Below are positions 1 to 5,287 of a stretch of 5,287 nucleotides of DNA, one piece after another. Position 1 is the first letter of the stretch, and each line of letters opens with the position of its first letter. This DNA is from Verrucomicrobiales bacterium. GTDB lineage: Bacteria; Verrucomicrobiota; Verrucomicrobiia; Verrucomicrobiales; DEV007. The stretch lies in contig SLGN01000211.1 of NCBI GenBank assembly GCA_007123695.1, forward strand, positions 1 through 5,287, given 5' to 3'. A model generated the notes under the pieces. It searched no databases. It was not told the DNA's origin and saw nothing but the letters and a program-made list of their open reading frames with translations. Position numbers and translations under genes: made by a program.

Positions 1-427
1 CCAGCTTGAAGCGGCTGCTCACGCCCGCCGAGTTCTTTTTCGCCACCTTCTGATAGTCGTCGTAGAAACCGAGCGCCCCGGTGGCCACGGTGACCCAGAT
101 CAGGGTCTGGATGAAGGGGTTGCCGAGTCGCGACCAGAGCAGGGCCGAGAGGAGGACGGCCCCGACGATGAGGATGCCCCCCATGGTGGGCGTTCCGGTC
201 TTGCCGCCGTGGAGTTCGGCGAGCTTGTGGACCTCGTCCTTCGTCCGGATGGGCTGACCCATCTTGAGGGCGGTGAGCATGAGGATGACGCGCTCGCCCA
301 GGAGCACGGCGAGGAGGAAGGAGGTCAGCGCGGCGCCGGCGGCGCGGAAGGTCTGGTATTGAAAGACGTTGAGCACGTCGAGAATCTCGATCGGCCCGTC
401 CTTCAGCAGATGGAGGTAGTAGAGCAT
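1..427 (-). CDS. mraY: Phospho-N-acetylmuramoyl-pentapeptide-transferase MraY (N-terminal part, runs off the window)
   Basis: Integral membrane enzyme that transfers phospho-MurNAc-pentapeptide from UDP to undecaprenyl phosphate, giving lipid I on the inner face of the cytoplasmic membrane. The first 142 codons are present and the 3' part lies beyond position 1. The start is the ATG at 427-425, opening MLYYLHLL, a typical MraY beginning. Visible family marks are the FRAAGAALT helix start (residues 27-35), GQPIR (57-61), the GTPTMGG signature (78-84) and the DDYQKVAKKNS segment (123-133), whose Asp pair D123-D124 corresponds to the catalytic Asp pair D115-D116 of E. coli. Hydrophobic segments lie at about 28-52, 82-98 and 106-122. 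The loop before GTPTMGG is about five residues longer than in E. coli. The gene starts 8 nt after the murF stop. No Shine-Dalgarno sequence precedes it, so translational coupling to murF is plausible. Identification is secure although only about 40% of the usual ~360 residues is seen. Confidence 0.96.
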   Translation of the reverse strand, partial: MLYYLHLLKDGPIEILDVLNVFQYQTFRAAGAALTSFLLAVLLGERVILMLTALKMGQPIRTKDEVHKLAELHGGKTGTPTMGGILIVGAVLLSALLWSRLGNPFIQTLIWVTVATGALGFYDDYQKVAKKNSAGVSSRFKL

Positions 428-435
428 GGCGGAGG

Positions 436-1803
436 TCAGGCGAAGGCTTCTACGACCCGCTCCATGCGGGCGGCGCGGCTGCCTTTGACGAGGACGAAGT
501 CGCCTTCTCCAAGGGACTCCCGGAGAAAGACGGCGGCTTCTTCGTGGGTGGGGAAGTTGCGGTTGGCGGCGAGGTCGGCGGCACCCTTGTTGACGAGGGC
601 AGCTCGGTCGCCGACGGTGACGAGGAGGTCGATCCCGTTCTCGACGACGCGTCCGCCGAGGCGGAGATGCTCGGCCTCCTCGTGCTCGCCGAGTTCGCCC
701 ATGAAGCCGAGCACGGCGATCCTGCGGCCCGGCACCTCGGCGGCGCGGAGAGTGCGCAGCGCCGCCAGCATCGAGTCGGGATTCGCGTTGTAGCTGTCGT
801 CGAGGAAGGTGATGCCGCCGATGCGTCGCTCCTGGAGGCGCCCCTTGGTCATGGAGGCGGAGGCGAGGGCCTCGGCGATGGCCTCGGGGGCGATTCCCCG
901 CCGCAGGCCGACCGCCGCCGCGAGGAGGGCGTTGCCGACCATGTGCTCGCCGCGCACGGGAAGCACGACGGGAATGGCGCGGAATCCGTCGGAGACGAGG
1001 TCGAAGCGCATGCGTCCGTCGGAGTCCGCCGAGAGCCGCTCGGCCCGTACCTCGCCCTTGCCGATGCCCACGCCCACCATCTCGCAGCGCACGCGCTCCT
1101 TTACGAAGCCGAAGTAATCGTCGCCCGCGGGCATCGCGCAGAAACCCCCTGCGGGCACCGCCTCGGGCAGGGACGACTTTTCCGCGGCAATGGCGTCGCG
1201 CGAGCCGAGGTTCTCGATATGGGCGGTGCCGATGTGGGTGACGACGGCGGCGTCGGGCATGGCGATGTCGGCGAGCTCGCCGATCTCGCCGGCGTGGTTC
1301 ATGCCCATTTCCCAGACCGCATGGGGCTCCTCGCCGCTGCCCGCGAGGATCGTCAGGGGCAGGCCGATGTGGTTGTTGAAATTGCCGACGGTCGCGTTGA
1401 CCGGCCCGGCCTGGGAAAGGACCGCGGCGAGGAAGTCCTTGGTCGAGGTTTTCCCGTTGCTGCCGGTCACGCCCACCGCGAAGAGTCCGGGCGAGGCGAG
1501 CCGATGCCGGTAGGCGAGCGCTTGCAGGGCCTTGAGGGTGTCGCGCACCCGGATGATGGCGCCGCCGTAGCTCTCGGTCTCCTGCGGGAGCGAGCTCACG
1601 AGGATGGCGCTGGCTCCGGCCTCGCCGACTTCGCCGAGGAACTTGTGCCCGTCGTGCCGCTCGCCCCGGAGCGCGACGAAGAGATCCCCCGGCCCCGCCG
1701 TGCGCGAATCGGTCGAGACGGCGGCGACGGTGTCGCCGGGCGTCCCCTGGATCAGGGCGCCGTCGGCCCATTCCGCGATTTGGAAGAGGGAAAGCGCCTT
1801 CAT
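436..1803 (-). CDS. murF: UDP-N-acetylmuramoyl-tripeptide--D-alanyl-D-alanine ligase MurF
   Basis: Cytoplasmic ATP-dependent ligase that adds D-Ala-D-Ala to UDP-MurNAc-tripeptide, the last soluble step of peptidoglycan precursor synthesis. The 455 residues are close to the 452 of E. coli. The N-terminal substrate-binding domain (about 1-105) contains STDSR (30-34) and GDLFVAL (39-45). The central ATPase domain has the P-loop GVTGSNGKTS (111-120, K118), NNHIGLPL (143-150), EMGMNHAGEIGEL (165-177), HIGTAHIENLGS (190-201) and a lysine in AAEKS (K209) at the place of the conserved Mur-ligase lysine. The C-terminal domain has DDSYNANPDSM (335-345), VLGFMGELGE (364-373) and LVKGSRAARME (438-448). 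The start is the ATG at 1803-1801. It overlaps the murE TGA in an ATGA arrangement and sits six bases after a strong Shine-Dalgarno sequence, which indicates translational coupling. The same frame stays open far upstream through murE (to about 3057), but that part is not MurF-like and lies out of frame with the real murE product. Confidence 0.98.
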   Translation of the reverse strand: MKALSLFQIAEWADGALIQGTPGDTVAAVSTDSRTAGPGDLFVALRGERHDGHKFLGEVGEAGASAILVSSLPQETESYGGAIIRVRDTLKALQALAYRHRLASPGLFAVGVTGSNGKTSTKDFLAAVLSQAGPVNATVGNFNNHIGLPLTILAGSGEEPHAVWEMGMNHAGEIGELADIAMPDAAVVTHIGTAHIENLGSRDAIAAEKSSLPEAVPAGGFCAMPAGDDYFGFVKERVRCEMVGVGIGKGEVRAERLSADSDGRMRFDLVSDGFRAIPVVLPVRGEHMVGNALLAAAVGLRRGIAPEAIAEALASASMTKGRLQERRIGGITFLDDSYNANPDSMLAALRTLRAAEVPGRRIAVLGFMGELGEHEEAEHLRLGGRVVENGIDLLVTVGDRAALVNKGAADLAANRNFPTHEEAAVFLRESLGEGDFVLVKGSRAARMERVVEAFA

Positions 1804-3287
1804 GCCTCGCCTCCTTCCGCTCTTCTGCTGATGAATCCGGCGGCGATACGCCGGTCGTCGAACTCGTGCCGCACGCCGTCGATCTCCTGATAGGTCTCGT
1901 GGCCCTTGCCCGCGATGAGAACGATGTCGCGCTCGCCCGCGAGATTGACGGCCCGGCGGATCGCCTCGTGCCGGTCGGGGATTCTCTCGTGGGCGGATCG
2001 CGCGAAGCCCTTGGCGGCTTGGTCGATGATGCGGTCGGGATCCTCGCTGCGGGGATTGTCGGAGGTGAGGATGCAATAGTCGCTGCCCGCCTCGGCCGCC
2101 GCCGCCATGCGCGGCCGCTTGGTCGTGTCGCGGTCTCCACCGCATCCGAAGACGGTGACGATGCGGCGGGGCTCGAGCCCGCGCAGGGTGGAGAGCACGT
2201 TGGCGAGAGCGTCGGGGGTGTGGGCGTAGTCGACGAACACCCGGTAGTTGATGCGGCGGCCGCCCACGGACTCGAGCCGGCCCGGCACCTGGGGGGCCTC
2301 GGCCATCTTGGCGACGACCTCGCGCAGATTCAGGCCGATGGCCCAGGCCGAGGCGATCGCCGCGACGGAGTTGTAGACGTTGAAGTCGCCGATGAGAGGC
2401 GTCCGGACGAGGAACTGCCGCTCGCGGAAGGCGAGCTTGAACTGCGTGCCGTTGAAGTCCGACCGGGCCGCCGAGGCGCGGAAGTCGCAGTTCGCCCCGC
2501 GACCGTAGGTGAAGCGCTCGAGGCTCTCGAAGCGGGTCTTCATGAGCCGGTCGCCGTAGGGATCGTCGAGGTTGACGATGGCGCGTCCCCGCTTCGCCGT
2601 CTCCGCGTCCATCCGCTCGAAGAGAAGGCGCTTCGCTGCGAAGTAGGCCTCCATGGTCCCATGGTAGTCGAGGTGGTCCTGGGTCAGGTTGGTGAACACG
2701 CCGACGTCGAAGGCCACGCCGTCGACGCGGTGCTGGTGGAGCCCGTGGGAGGAAACCTCCATGGCCACGCCGCGGCAGTCGGCCTCGACCATTTCCCGGA
2801 GAAGCCGGTGCACCTCGGTCGATTCGGGCGTGGTGTGGGGGGCATCGACGAGACGCTCGCCGGTGGAGTAGCGGATCGTCCCGAGCAGCCCGGCCCGACG
2901 CAGGATGGACTCCATCAGGTGATGGACCAGAAAGGCCGTCGTCGTCTTGCCGTTGGTCCCGGTGATTCCGACGACGGGAAGCGCGTGACTGGGGTTGCCC
3001 TCGAAGTTCGCCGCCGCCTTCGCCATGGCGGCGCGGACCTCGCCGACCTGGATCCAAGTGGCGGGAAACTCGGCGGGGTTGGGCTTCTCGGAAAGAATCG
3101 CGACGGCCCCTTTCTCGACGGCGTCGCCGATGAAGGCATGCCCGTCGGCGCCCTGCCCCTTTATGGCGCAGAACACGCCTCCCGGGACCACGGTCCGGGA
3201 ATCGTGGAAAACCCCCGCGACCTCGCGCTCCAGCGTACCGGCGAGGTGGCGGACATGGATGCCGTCGATGACGTCTTCGAGCTTCAT
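1800..3287 (-). CDS. murE: UDP-N-acetylmuramoyl-L-alanyl-D-glutamate--2,6-diaminopimelate ligase MurE
   Basis: Cytoplasmic ATP-dependent ligase that adds the third residue of the peptidoglycan stem peptide to UDP-MurNAc-L-Ala-D-Glu. The product is 495 residues, the same length as E. coli MurE. Motifs in order are HDSR (28-31), the P-loop GITGTNGKTTT (107-117, K114), TTPES (152-156), MEVSSHGL (176-183), FTNLTQDHLDYHG (198-210), the presumed carbamylated lysine in AAKR (K219), PGRLE (335-339), VDYAHTPDAL (352-361), FGCGGDRD (380-387), DNPR (410-413) and GKGHE (460-464). DNPR together with GKGHE is the known signature for meso-diaminopimelate, as opposed to L-lysine, so mDAP is the predicted substrate. 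The start is the ATG at 3287-3285, beginning MKLEDVIDGI. It lies 4 nt after the ftsI stop and 7 nt after an AGGAG. A longer reading from 3422 would add 45 low-complexity Arg/Pro/Ser-rich residues overlapping ftsI and is rejected. The gene ends with the TGA that overlaps the murF start. Confidence 0.98.
   Translation of the reverse strand: MKLEDVIDGIHVRHLAGTLEREVAGVFHDSRTVVPGGVFCAIKGQGADGHAFIGDAVEKGAVAILSEKPNPAEFPATWIQVGEVRAAMAKAAANFEGNPSHALPVVGITGTNGKTTTAFLVHHLMESILRRAGLLGTIRYSTGERLVDAPHTTPESTEVHRLLREMVEADCRGVAMEVSSHGLHQHRVDGVAFDVGVFTNLTQDHLDYHGTMEAYFAAKRLLFERMDAETAKRGRAIVNLDDPYGDRLMKTRFESLERFTYGRGANCDFRASAARSDFNGTQFKLAFRERQFLVRTPLIGDFNVYNSVAAIASAWAIGLNLREVVAKMAEAPQVPGRLESVGGRRINYRVFVDYAHTPDALANVLSTLRGLEPRRIVTVFGCGGDRDTTKRPRMAAAAEAGSDYCILTSDNPRSEDPDRIIDQAAKGFARSAHERIPDRHEAIRRAVNLAGERDIVLIAGKGHETYQEIDGVRHEFDDRRIAAGFISRRAEGGEA
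1810..1816 (-). promoter_or_regulatory. Ribosome binding site of murF (inside the murE 3' end)
   Basis: The minus strand reads AAGGAGGCGAGGCATGA. AAGGAGG is a seven-base match to the anti-Shine-Dalgarno sequence, six bases before the murF ATG. It lies within the last murE codons, where it encodes part of the Glu-Gly-Gly-Glu-Ala tail. Together with the ATGA stop/start overlap it fixes the murF start and suggests tight coupling of the two consecutive ligases. Confidence 0.88.
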
Positions 3288-3291
3288 TGGT

Positions 3292-5196
3292 TCACTCCTC
3301 GTCCTCCCCCGTCGCAGGGTCTGCGGCCGCGGTCGACGCCGCTGCCGAGGCAAGCGGGACCGGGTCGGGATTGCGCAGCTCTTCGGGCCGGTCGGGCTCG
3401 ATCCCGAGGATCTTGACGACATCGGCGGCGACGGCCGCGAAAACCGGGGCAGCCACCGCGCCTCCGTAGACCAAGGAGCCGGTCGCCTTGGGCTCGTCGA
3501 TCACGACGAGGGCGACGAAGCGTGGATCTTCGGCCGGCAGGAAGCCGACGAACGATGCGATGTAGCGCCCGGCGACGTAGCCGACGTTCTCGATGTGCTT
3601 GCGGGCGGTGCCGGTCTTGCCCGCCACCGTATAGCCGGGAACACGGCCCTTGGAGCCGGTTCCGTGTTCGCCCATGGTCTCGATCATGCACTGCCGCACC
3701 TGCCGCGCGGCCTTTTCGCTGACGACCCTACGCGCTTCGCGCGTGTCGCCTTTCAGGTTGGGGGCGCTGCGCCCCTCCTCCTTGACGCTCTTTACCACGG
3801 TGGGCGGCAGATAGACCCCCTCGTTGGCGATCACGGCGCAGGCCATCGCCATCTGCAGCGGAGTCACGGCGACCTCGTAGCCCATCACCTGGCTGGAGAA
3901 AGAGGTCGACGACCAGCGCGAAACCGGGATCACGCGCCCGGCCTGCTCGGCGTTGAGCTCGATGCCCGTCTTCTCGCCGAATCCGAACTGCCGCACGTAG
4001 CCGTGGAAGTTGTCCTTGTTGAGGGGGCGGCACAGCAGGTAGGCCCCGATGTTCGAGGACTTGGCGAAGGAAAGCTTGGCGGTGAGCTTGCCGTAGGGGT
4101 GGTGGTCCTTGAGGACGAAGCCGTCCAGCTCGTATTTCCCCATGTGGCAATCGACCTCGGTGGCGGGCGTCATGAGCCCGCGGTCGAAGGCGCCGGCGTA
4201 GCCGACGATCTTGAAGGTCGATCCCGGCTGATAGAGATCGGAGATCGCGGGATTCCGCCGCACCGGCTCGGAATTTCGAATTCCGCGGCGGGTGGCGAGG
4301 TCGAAATGGGGGCGGCTCGCCATCGCGAGGATCTCCGATCTCTTGGGATCGAGGAGAATGATGGTGGCCTTTTCGGGACGGAACTGGTCGATGATCGCGT
4401 CGAGTTCGCGTTCGACGACGGTCTGGACCGCCATGTCGATAGTGAGGTGGACATCCTTTCCGGGCACGGGATCGACCTGGCGCCCGCGGTAGGCGTGGAT
4501 CTCGCGACGGCGACGGTCGCGCTCGCCGAAGCGGTAGCCGTCGCGACCGCTCATCTCGTCGTTGAACGTCTTCTCGATCCCGGCGACACCGATGCAGTCC
4601 TCGTCGACATACCCGATGGTCTGCGTGAGGGAAAGGGGGCTGGGGTAGTTGCGGCGCTCGCTGCGGCGGAGGTAGAGGCCGCCGATCTCCCGCTCGGACA
4701 GCATTTGCTCGAGTTCGCTCGCGAAATCGTCCTCGATGTGCTTGGCCAGGACGATTTCCCCAACCTTTTTCGAGCGCAACTGCCGGGCGATCTCGTGTTT
4801 GGGCGCGTCGAGGACTTCGGAAAGGCAATCGGCAACGTAGTCCCGGTAGAGTCCGGCGAGTTCCTCAGGGAGGTGGCGGCGACGCACCGTCTGCGGCGAG
4901 ACGCCTTCGCGGCGGCCGAGACCGATGCAGGCCAGCATGGGATCTCGGAGATGGTTGCAGTCCGCAACGAGGGCGAAGACGGTCTGGCTGCGAGCGAGAA
5001 GCTCGCCGGACCGGTCGAAGATGCGTCCGCGGCGTGCCGGGAGGACTTCGCGGAACTCGTAGTGGACCCGAGCGCGGGCCGAAAGGTCCTCGCCGGATGC
5101 CGCCTCGATGTAGAGGAGCCGCGCGCTCAGCACCGACAGCACCGTCACGAGGACGATGCAGCCGATCACGAGCCGAGTTTTGAGTCCGCGGTCCAC
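3292..5196 (-). CDS. ftsI: Septal class B penicillin-binding protein (peptidoglycan D,D-transpeptidase FtsI/PBP3)
   Basis: Divisome transpeptidase, anchored in the inner membrane with its catalytic domain in the periplasm, that cross-links septal peptidoglycan; it is a beta-lactam target and normally works with FtsW. The 634 residues (588 in E. coli) begin with a short basic cytoplasmic tail and one membrane anchor (about 9-30). Next come the class B pedestal domain with LPARRGRIFDRSGELLA (52-68) and, after a helical, charged stretch (about 105-175), QTIGYVD (192-198) and GIEKTFND (206-213). The transpeptidase domain has all three active-site motifs: STFK (S326 nucleophile, K329), SSN (380-382) and KTGTA (527-531). 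GYEVAVTPLQMAMA (439-452) is also typical. The tail after about 605 is rich in Pro, Ala and acidic residues and looks disordered. Eight cysteines lie outside the membrane anchor. The start is a GTG at 5196-5194 giving MDRGLKTR, 13 nt after the upstream stop. No Shine-Dalgarno sequence is seen, so this start is likely rather than certain, but no ATG lies upstream in frame before the stop at 5263-5265. Confidence 0.96.
   Translation of the reverse strand: MDRGLKTRLVIGCIVLVTVLSVLSARLLYIEAASGEDLSARARVHYEFREVLPARRGRIFDRSGELLARSQTVFALVADCNHLRDPMLACIGLGRREGVSPQTVRRRHLPEELAGLYRDYVADCLSEVLDAPKHEIARQLRSKKVGEIVLAKHIEDDFASELEQMLSEREIGGLYLRRSERRNYPSPLSLTQTIGYVDEDCIGVAGIEKTFNDEMSGRDGYRFGERDRRRREIHAYRGRQVDPVPGKDVHLTIDMAVQTVVERELDAIIDQFRPEKATIILLDPKRSEILAMASRPHFDLATRRGIRNSEPVRRNPAISDLYQPGSTFKIVGYAGAFDRGLMTPATEVDCHMGKYELDGFVLKDHHPYGKLTAKLSFAKSSNIGAYLLCRPLNKDNFHGYVRQFGFGEKTGIELNAEQAGRVIPVSRWSSTSFSSQVMGYEVAVTPLQMAMACAVIANEGVYLPPTVVKSVKEEGRSAPNLKGDTREARRVVSEKAARQVRQCMIETMGEHGTGSKGRVPGYTVAGKTGTARKHIENVGYVAGRYIASFVGFLPAEDPRFVALVVIDEPKATGSLVYGGAVAAPVFAAVAADVVKILGIEPDRPEELRNPDPVPLASAAASTAAADPATGEDEE
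3295..3299 (-). promoter_or_regulatory. Ribosome binding site of murE (inside the ftsI 3' end)
   Basis: The minus strand reads GAGGAGTGAACCAATG. The AGGAG lies seven bases before the murE ATG and is embedded in the last Glu codons and stop of ftsI. It supports the ATG at 3287 over the longer in-frame alternative at 3422, and it implies that ribosomes finishing ftsI terminate right at the murE start. Confidence 0.85.
4269..4285. repeat. Short perfect inverted repeat inside ftsI (7-bp arms, 3-nt loop)
   Basis: The sequence CGGAATTTCGAATTCCG has perfect 7-bp arms (4269-4275 and 4279-4285) around a TCG centre. It is an A+T-rich patch in otherwise G+C-rich coding DNA and falls at about FtsI residues 304-310, just before the active-site serine region. 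The mRNA could form a small hairpin. It has no U-run and lies mid-gene, so it is not an intrinsic terminator. No function is assigned; it may be chance. Confidence 0.5.
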
Positions 5197-5209
5197 GGTT
5201 TCGAGCAGT

Positions 5210-5287
5210 TCAGTAGGCGACGGCCACGGGGGCCGCTGAAGAATCCTGCGGGCGGATGTCGATCACTTTCTCCAGATCGATCTCGGC
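5210..5287 (-). CDS. C-terminal end of an upstream protein in the ftsL position (partial)
   Basis: An open frame enters from the right edge and ends at the TGA at 5212-5210, giving 25 codons that read AEIDLEKVIDI followed by RPQDSSAAPVAVAY. It ends 13 nt before ftsI on the same strand, so it is probably the preceding operon member. In the standard dcw order that gene is ftsL, a small bitopic divisome scaffold protein between rsmH and ftsI. The visible tail is too short and too poorly conserved to prove this: no membrane segment or leucine-zipper region falls inside the window. The final Ser/Ala/Pro/Val-rich residues look like a flexible end. The frame assignment is supported by the high-GC codon use and the position of its stop. 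Identity as FtsL is inferred from location only. Confidence 0.6.
   Translation of the reverse strand, partial: AEIDLEKVIDIRPQDSSAAPVAVAY

Noticed and set aside
209..793. A 194-codon plus-strand open frame across the mraY/murF junction
   Set aside because: It lies antisense to two conserved genes, has low-complexity translation and no ribosome binding site or recognisable domain.
544..1890. A 448-codon plus-strand open frame opposite murF
   Set aside because: Same codon-aligned shadow effect, with low-complexity Ala/Gly/Glu/His-rich translation and no domain. MurF on the other strand explains the DNA fully.
2651..2665. Two CCATGG palindromes two bases apart
   Set aside because: They fall in the conserved Tyr-His-Gly-Thr-Met-Glu codons of murE and are explained by protein coding.
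1804..3057. An apparent N-terminal extension of murF making an 873-residue protein, or a MurE-MurF fusion
   Set aside because: The upstream part is an out-of-frame Arg/Pro-rich reading of murE. The real murF start has a strong ribosome binding site and the ATGA overlap, and MurE and MurF are in different frames, so there is no fusion.
1866..3416. A 516-codon plus-strand open frame opposite murE
   Set aside because: It is codon-aligned with murE and open only because murE lacks TTA, CTA and TCA codons. The translation is a compositionally biased Gly/Asp/Val/Glu-rich string with no recognisable domain.
3288..3422. An earlier murE start at 3422 adding 45 residues
   Set aside because: The extra residues are Arg/Ser/Pro-rich out-of-frame ftsI sequence. 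The ATG at 3287 has a good Shine-Dalgarno sequence and gives the normal MurE length of 495.
3728..4828. A 366-codon minus-strand open frame inside ftsI
   Set aside because: It is an alternate-frame reading of ftsI, very rich in Arg, Pro and His, with no domain. The ftsI frame carries all three PBP motifs.

Overview
The window is a block of the division and cell wall (dcw) cluster. Every gene lies on the minus strand, so transcription runs from position 5287 towards position 1. The order is: the C-terminal end of an unidentified protein in the ftsL position, then ftsI (class B penicillin-binding protein), murE, murF and the first 142 codons of mraY. This matches the classical ftsL-ftsI-murE-murF-mraY order. 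Coding is almost continuous: the junctions are 13 nt, 4 nt, a 4-nt overlap and 8 nt. No promoter, terminator, RNA gene, mobile element or CRISPR array is visible, so the block is most simply the inside of one polycistronic operon.

The DNA is strongly G+C rich by eye, with G or C at most third codon positions. The murE product carries the DNPR signature of meso-diaminopimelate-adding enzymes, so the organism should have an mDAP (Gram-negative type) peptidoglycan. The MraY N-terminus has a slightly extended first cytoplasmic loop (about residues 59-77) that I associate from memory with Verrucomicrobiota and relatives. That makes a high-GC PVC-group bacterium my best guess, but this is a weak inference, not a measured placement.

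The genes form one pathway. MurE adds the third amino acid to UDP-MurNAc-L-Ala-D-Glu and MurF adds D-Ala-D-Ala to complete the pentapeptide. MraY moves the phospho-MurNAc-pentapeptide onto undecaprenyl phosphate to make lipid I. FtsI cross-links the finished material at the septum, in a divisome where FtsL normally acts as a scaffold. All catalytic motifs I looked for are intact.

I see no undescribed system. The points worth a second look are small: Shine-Dalgarno sequences are strong for murE and murF but absent for ftsI and mraY; FtsI has eight predicted extracytoplasmic cysteines; MraY has the loop extension; ftsI contains a short perfect inverted repeat; and long stop-free antisense frames follow from avoidance of TTA, CTA and TCA codons.
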